Source: Zygnema circumcarinatum (Eukaryota; Streptophyta; Zygnematophyceae; Zygnematales; Zygnemataceae). Taken from it: DNA of 64,000 nt. Each line of letters begins with the position of its first letter. The stretch's first letter is position 1. Below are positions 59,401-64,000 of this stretch, one piece after another. The position numbers were made by a program, and so were the translations under genes. Location: the NCBI GenBank assembly GCA_037447605.1, contig CM074804.1:5091217-5155216 (forward strand), written 5' to 3'. The notes beneath the pieces are model-generated. The model saw nothing but the letters and a program-made list of their open reading frames with translations, had not been told where the DNA came from and did not search any database.

Positions 59401-60969
59401 ACTTACAAGTTTTCAGTGCTCGATGGTTCAGCAAGGCCATCGGCGAGAAGGATCTCCACCTGGATCGTGAGCTGCGCGACAACCCACCAGCAGATGCCCA
59501 GGCCTTGTTATAGAAAGGGCAGAGCGAATTCAGAAGGATCAAGAGAGAGGCAACCGACATGTACGACCACATTACATGAACGCTACAGATCCACGACAAG
59601 ATCGACTCTACCAGCAGTTCCTGAAGACACAGAATCAACAGTTGTTCGATCCCTACGCTACATCTACTCGGAACAAGCCTTCCTTCTCCGGCGTCACTGC
59701 TCAGGACATCCGGACAGCCCCTGTGGTGCAGCCTCTGGCTATAGCCAACACAACCAAGCCCCTTCCCCTTTCCCCATACCTCAAGGATCCGCCCATCCCA
59801 TTGAGCGGGCGGGTGAATCCTCACATACCGTGATGTTTCTCGGCCCAGATATCGGCTCCTTATTCGACGACGCCCGGCGAGTAGAGAGAAGTCGCTGTGG
59901 CCGACCGCTACCGCCGGATGACAGAGGCGGGGTTCCAGAGGGCGCCTCGTCTCTGCCCAGGCCTAACTCACAATCCACCGAGGCTGGGTGCGGACCATGG
60001 ACACACCTTGCCCGAATCGCGGCGGGACATGATGCGCGTGTGTGCATGCGAGGAACTCTCAAGTGAGGAAGGCCCGAAAAGGGAAAGAGGCAGCGGCAGG
60101 GAACTCACCTGCCGAGATCACTTTCATGGACATGCTCCCGGCTTCTCCCCCACCCTCAAGAACACCGGCTCCCTTTCGCCCGCCGCCACCTCCTTCACCC
60201 GCTTACACCATCCTGCAACGACCACCTATCCATCTGCACCCCATGGACTCCCCTTCCAGCCGAGCGTGTTGGTCTTTGAGCCGATCTTCTTTACCCGATC
60301 ACGCCTTTGCCGAGGTTGCAGGCATTTCAACCCGGCTTTTATAGATCCCCATGCCGAAGGCGGCTCAAGCCGGATCGCGAGATTGCAGCGCCCTTGAGCT
60401 CCCTGTCAACGGCGATCCTCATTCTCATCCTCTGCCATTCCTCCCTGCCAATGTCACCGGCGCCAGTTCCTCGGGCACGGCTCCATCGGTCGCCACCCCT
60501 GTCCGAAGAACTTCAGTCATCCCTCCCTCCACGGGTCCTCCCTTGGGATCCCTGCCTGAGGAGGACATTGAAGATCTCAATGAAGAGGAGCCGCCAGCGG
60601 CGCAACCAGAGCCGACGCCACCGGCGACCGAAGAGATGCACGTCAACCCTCCCCACCGCCCTCGGGCAGCCCGTTTCTACCCCCAAGCAGCCGATCGTCG
60701 ACCACCCCCCCCGACAGACGGCCTATCCCTGATTGAACGCATGGTTCATCAACTCATGGGTGACAAGGCTAAGATCGGCATTACCTTGTCACAGTTGATG
60801 CAGCTCGTACCAGGTGCTGCCGCCGTAGTTCGAAAGCTGGCCGACAGCGCAGAGGCCACCCTGCGGCCGCCCGCAGCTCCTATGACATCTCCTCCGGACG
60901 TCCCCTCGCCGGCCGATATCCACCACATGGCTACGGCGCCTCTGCCGGACCCAGGCCGCTCCCCTCGCC

Positions 60970-61175
60970 ATCCTCCTCGACAGATTCAGATCCTCCCTCT
61001 CATCCCAACACCCAATGTGCGGATCATTGTCAATGTATGGCTCAACGGTCATCCCAGCAAAGCCATGATCGACACAGGAGCCATGCGCACAGTTCTGTCC
61101 AAGCCTGTGATGAAGGCTGCAGGGGTTAAGTTGGACAAGACACTTGAGCCAATTCCCGGAGTATGTGGGGGTTGA
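60970..61175 (+). pseudogene. pol: Retroviral-type aspartic protease segment
   Basis: Contains the catalytic motif IDTGAMRTVLS (about 61068-61100) at the end of a 274-codon frame. The frame then stops at 61175; a further protease-like piece (LLGSDWLIAMGAQIDF) lies in the frame at 61207-61428. Confidence 0.75.
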
Positions 61176-62262
61176 AGGAAGCTTACATGAAAGTTAGGCG
61201 GCGTAAGTGGTCATGATCTTGTGGCAGGATAAGACCCACGGTGAATCTGATCATCCTGACGTGAACACTATTCTATCCTTGCTGGGCTCAGATTGGCTCA
61301 TCGCGATGGGAGCACAAATCGACTTTGCTACATGTCAACTGCACAAATCTGCTGGCGGGACAGCCTGCTCCTTTCCCATGAGTCCTTACCACCTCCGCCT
61401 TCCCCAAGCGCCACGCCCGCGGCCTTGAGGAGTCTCTACTGGGAGATCACCATATACCGTGTCGGTCGGCTGACCCCCATTCTTCTCATGGTCGGCCAAT
61501 TCATTACCAACTGACCCAGAGACTCCCCCCCTCTGCTCCTCCAGTCCGGCTCTCGATTGCGCCAGCGGACAGCTGACTGCGCCGGTGATACGCACCGGCT
61601 TTCCCCACATGAGACCATCATCGCGGCGAGAGTTGGTTGGAAATGTAGGGCAGATGTATTAGGCCCGCAGCCTTTAATTCATCAAGCATTCTCAACTACG
61701 CCGTTGCCGCCACCGAATCACCTAGTTTCGCGACGGCCATTCACTCTATTACTCCGCAAGACTCACTTGATTGAGCACGCGTCGATACGGGGGACGCCTT
61801 TCCGTGATGATACGACTCCCTGCAAGCTTCTCACGCCCTTACCTGGCGAATGTCCGAACAACGGTCGGCGAAACGTGGTATCAGTTGATGGGAATTTGGA
61901 GAAGGGCGTGGGCGGCCTGGCGGATTCTTTAAGCGGATGCTGGCACACTCCAGCCGTAGGGGCTACCGAGAAATTTGAATGCAACGCGAAAGTGGGATCT
62001 ACACATTACGGATGTGGACCTGATTCTCCACGGCGTCTCCCACATTGACCCGGTGGTTCGGCCCAGCAGCGTCACGAGAAGTATCCTTACGGCGGTCCCC
62101 CTTGGCGGGGCCGATCATTTGCAAAGAGCCGGGGGCTTACAGCAGCCCGCAGCGCTTTTGTGCAATGGGCGGTACTTCCATTAGGGCTCAGAATTCCAGC
62201 CCGAGACTCACCCGGCGCTGGCGAAAGCGAGGTGTTGGCCCACAATGGGTAACTCTGGGCCT

Positions 62263-62600
62263 TACGTGGATGATGCTTGATCCGCGGCAAAAGGGCCCGG
62301 TCACTCCCACTGCGGCACAGTGACCAAGTCCACGCAGCGGCTCATCGGTCGCGGCGTCACGAAGATTGCACCCAAGAAGTGCAAATGGGGCCACCAGGAG
62401 ATCACTCATCTCGGGCACCGCCTCGGCATCAATGGCCTGAAACCATCACTCGATAAGATTGAAGCGATTGCCCTCATGCCGATTCCACAGACCCTCACTC
62501 AGCTCAAGTCCTTCTTGGGGCTCACCTCATTCTATCGCCGGTTCATCAAGGGATATGCCCTTATCGCGCGTCCCCTCCATGCCTTGGAGAAGCACGAGGT
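62263..62600 (+). pseudogene. pol: Reverse transcriptase palm/thumb segment
   Basis: The palm active-site motif YVDD is at 62263-62274, followed by a stop two codons later. The thumb continues in another frame with APKKCKWG, ITHLGHRLG, LKSFLGLTSFYRRFI and ARPLHAL. Confidence 0.8.
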
Positions 62601-62699
62601 CAGTCTGAATGGAGCCCGGCGAGGATTTGGCCTTCCGCGGCGCTCAAGAGTGCCACTCGCCGGGCTCCTTGCACGCATCAGTCCGACCCCAACCTTCCC

Positions 62700-63000
62700 A
62701 CCATTATTGACGCCGACTGGAGTTAGACAGGCTTTGGGGCAGTGGCCAGCCAAGCATTCTCAGATGGGGAACACCCGGTCAGTTTTGCAAGCAAGGTCTG
62801 TTCAGAAACCGAGACCAAGTATAGCCCTACTGAGGGAGAGGCCGCGGCTATCCTCTGGGCACTCGAGAAGTTCAAGCTCTTCACGGCCTACCAGCCCGTT
62901 ATCATCCGGACTGACCACATGCCCCTCACCTGGCTGCACATCATGGCTACCCTACGCCCTAAGTTTGCACGATGGGTGATGAAGTTGGAGGTACAATGTA
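62700..63000 (+). pseudogene. pol: RNase H segment
   Basis: PVSFASKVCSETETKYSPTE, GEAAAILWALEKFKLF and RTDHMPLTWL are typical of the Ty3/gypsy RNase H domain. It is in a frame different from the thumb segment. Confidence 0.8.
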
Positions 63001-63489
63001 CTCAAAAGTCCTCACGTCGGCGTAGTCGCGAAATGCGTGGCCTCGGTCGCGATCCCGACCCGCCTCCTGCGCCCGCGATCGCAGGCCATCCACAGGCGCC
63101 CATCCCTCCACCCACCCTCTTGAATCCTGAGCATATTCCCATTGAGATTTTTATTGCCGCTCAAGCCCTGCATGATGTCCTCTTGGCAGTGGGCTGATGC
63201 GACATTCGACCACCGCCACACCCTCCATGTTGGGAGGACCACAGGCTTCACCCACGGCCACCCCCATGCGGATCCGTGGGAAATCCTCATGGATGACGAT
63301 GGCGACGCTCCCTTACTTCCTCCCCATTTCCCCAGCTCCAATGACGTCCATTCGGACTCCTCCCTGCTGTGCTACGTTATGACCCGCCGCAGCGCCCCCT
63401 TTATCCACACGGACACCGAGGGCTTCGGCTGCTCCGCGCTCTCCCGGAACTACCGGTTGATGATGGCGGGGCCAGTCATACCTCCCTGG

Positions 63490-64000
63490 CCCTACTTTCC
63501 TTTCCCAATGAGCATGGAGATTCTGGATGTCGCCCACGATTCTCAGCCCGGCGGATTCCACCTCGGCCAGAAGAAGATGGTGGCGCTGCTACAGGAACGC
63601 TACTATTGGCCCGGCCTCCATGGCGCGGTGAGCCGCTACATTGAAACCTGCACCCGCTGCCAACGCGGCAAGCGCTCTGCTCCCCCCGACCGCCAACCCC
63701 TTGAGATGGGTGAGATCCCAATACGCGGCGTCGCCGAAGACTGGAACATCGACACCTTTTCTATTCCCCAGCTCGGCACCCCCTCTGGCTACATTCGGGT
63801 CTTCCTAGCCGTGGACAGATACACCAAGTGGGTAGAAGTTCATACGACAGAGTCTAAGCATTCCATCCACTCTGCTCGCCTCCTGACGGCCATCATTCAC
63901 CGCCACTCTATACCCTACTCTGTCCACTCTGACAACGGCACCGAATACAAGGGGGCATTCGCCAAGCTCATGCAGGACTTCCGCATCATTCACCACACCT
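63490..64000 (+). pseudogene. pol: Integrase segment, running off the window
   Basis: An HHCC zinc-binding segment (GGFHLGQ, ERYYWPGLH, CTRCQRGKR) is followed by the DDE catalytic core (FLAVDRYTKWVEV, HSDNGTEYKG). Open to the window edge in this frame. Complete catalytic capacity cannot be judged from the partial sequence. Confidence 0.8.

Larger units (their letters stand above)
58284..64000 (+). mobile_element. Decayed Ty3/gypsy retrotransposon internal region (partial)
   Basis: Gag-like, protease, reverse transcriptase, RNase H and integrase segments follow in Ty3/gypsy order (integrase last) in changing frames with stops, so the copy is inactive. The window ends inside integrase; the 3' part and 3' LTR are outside. 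Confidence 0.88.

Overview
This is nuclear DNA from a eukaryote of the green plant lineage (Streptophyta). The genes have GT-AG introns and encode plant-type proteins: an aldehyde oxidase of the plant AO clade, a GARP/MYB-CC transcription factor, a peroxisomal acyl-activating enzyme ending in SRL, an 11S-globulin-like double cupin, a plant exostosin glycosyltransferase, SLU7 and an ING-PHD protein. Telobox motifs (AAACCCTAA) occur near several genes. The species cannot be named from sequence alone; an alga of the charophyte grade or a seedless land plant would fit. A 10-N assembly gap lies in a poly-G run near 48.58 kb.

Layout. 0.7-3.1 kb (+): seven-exon ING/PHD gene. 5.2-5.9 kb (+): small spliced gene of unknown function. 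6.9-13.6 kb (-): eleven-exon aldehyde oxidase. 15.7-20.2 kb (+): MYB-CC regulator with a very long Gln/Pro/Ser-rich tail. 20.2-24.2 kb: repeat-rich spacer. 24.2-25.5 kb (-): armadillo-methyltransferase fusion, divergent from SLU7 (25.8-29.6 kb, +, ten exons). 30.5-33.1 kb (-): acyl-activating enzyme. 33.6-38.6 kb (-): exostosin-family glycosyltransferase. 40.5-42.8 kb (-): cupin. 44.5-48.1 kb: two MsrA methionine sulfoxide reductase genes head to head. 50.2-52.3 kb (-): F-box protein. 52.3-57 kb: dense cluster of small DNA transposons. About 57.5-64 kb (+): decayed Ty3/gypsy retrotransposon that runs off the window.

Exon coordinates come from manual splice-site reading. In the ING, AO, MYB-CC, SLU7, AAE, exostosin, MsrA and F-box models the exon lengths sum to a multiple of three and phases agree at every junction, which supports them. 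The cupin has one unresolved junction (exon 1 to 2).

The genes are ordinary housekeeping and metabolic loci, not a visible pathway cluster. The most unusual content is in the spacers: several families of small terminal-inverted-repeat elements, including a TA-flanked element inserted inside the 8-bp target duplication of another element, a facing pair of near-identical hAT-like MITEs with separate target duplications, a 31-nt-arm hairpin whose loop and right arm recur at three other places in the window, and a family built of AACCATTGG-type palindromes, one fragment of which overlaps the predicted start of the aldehyde oxidase gene.
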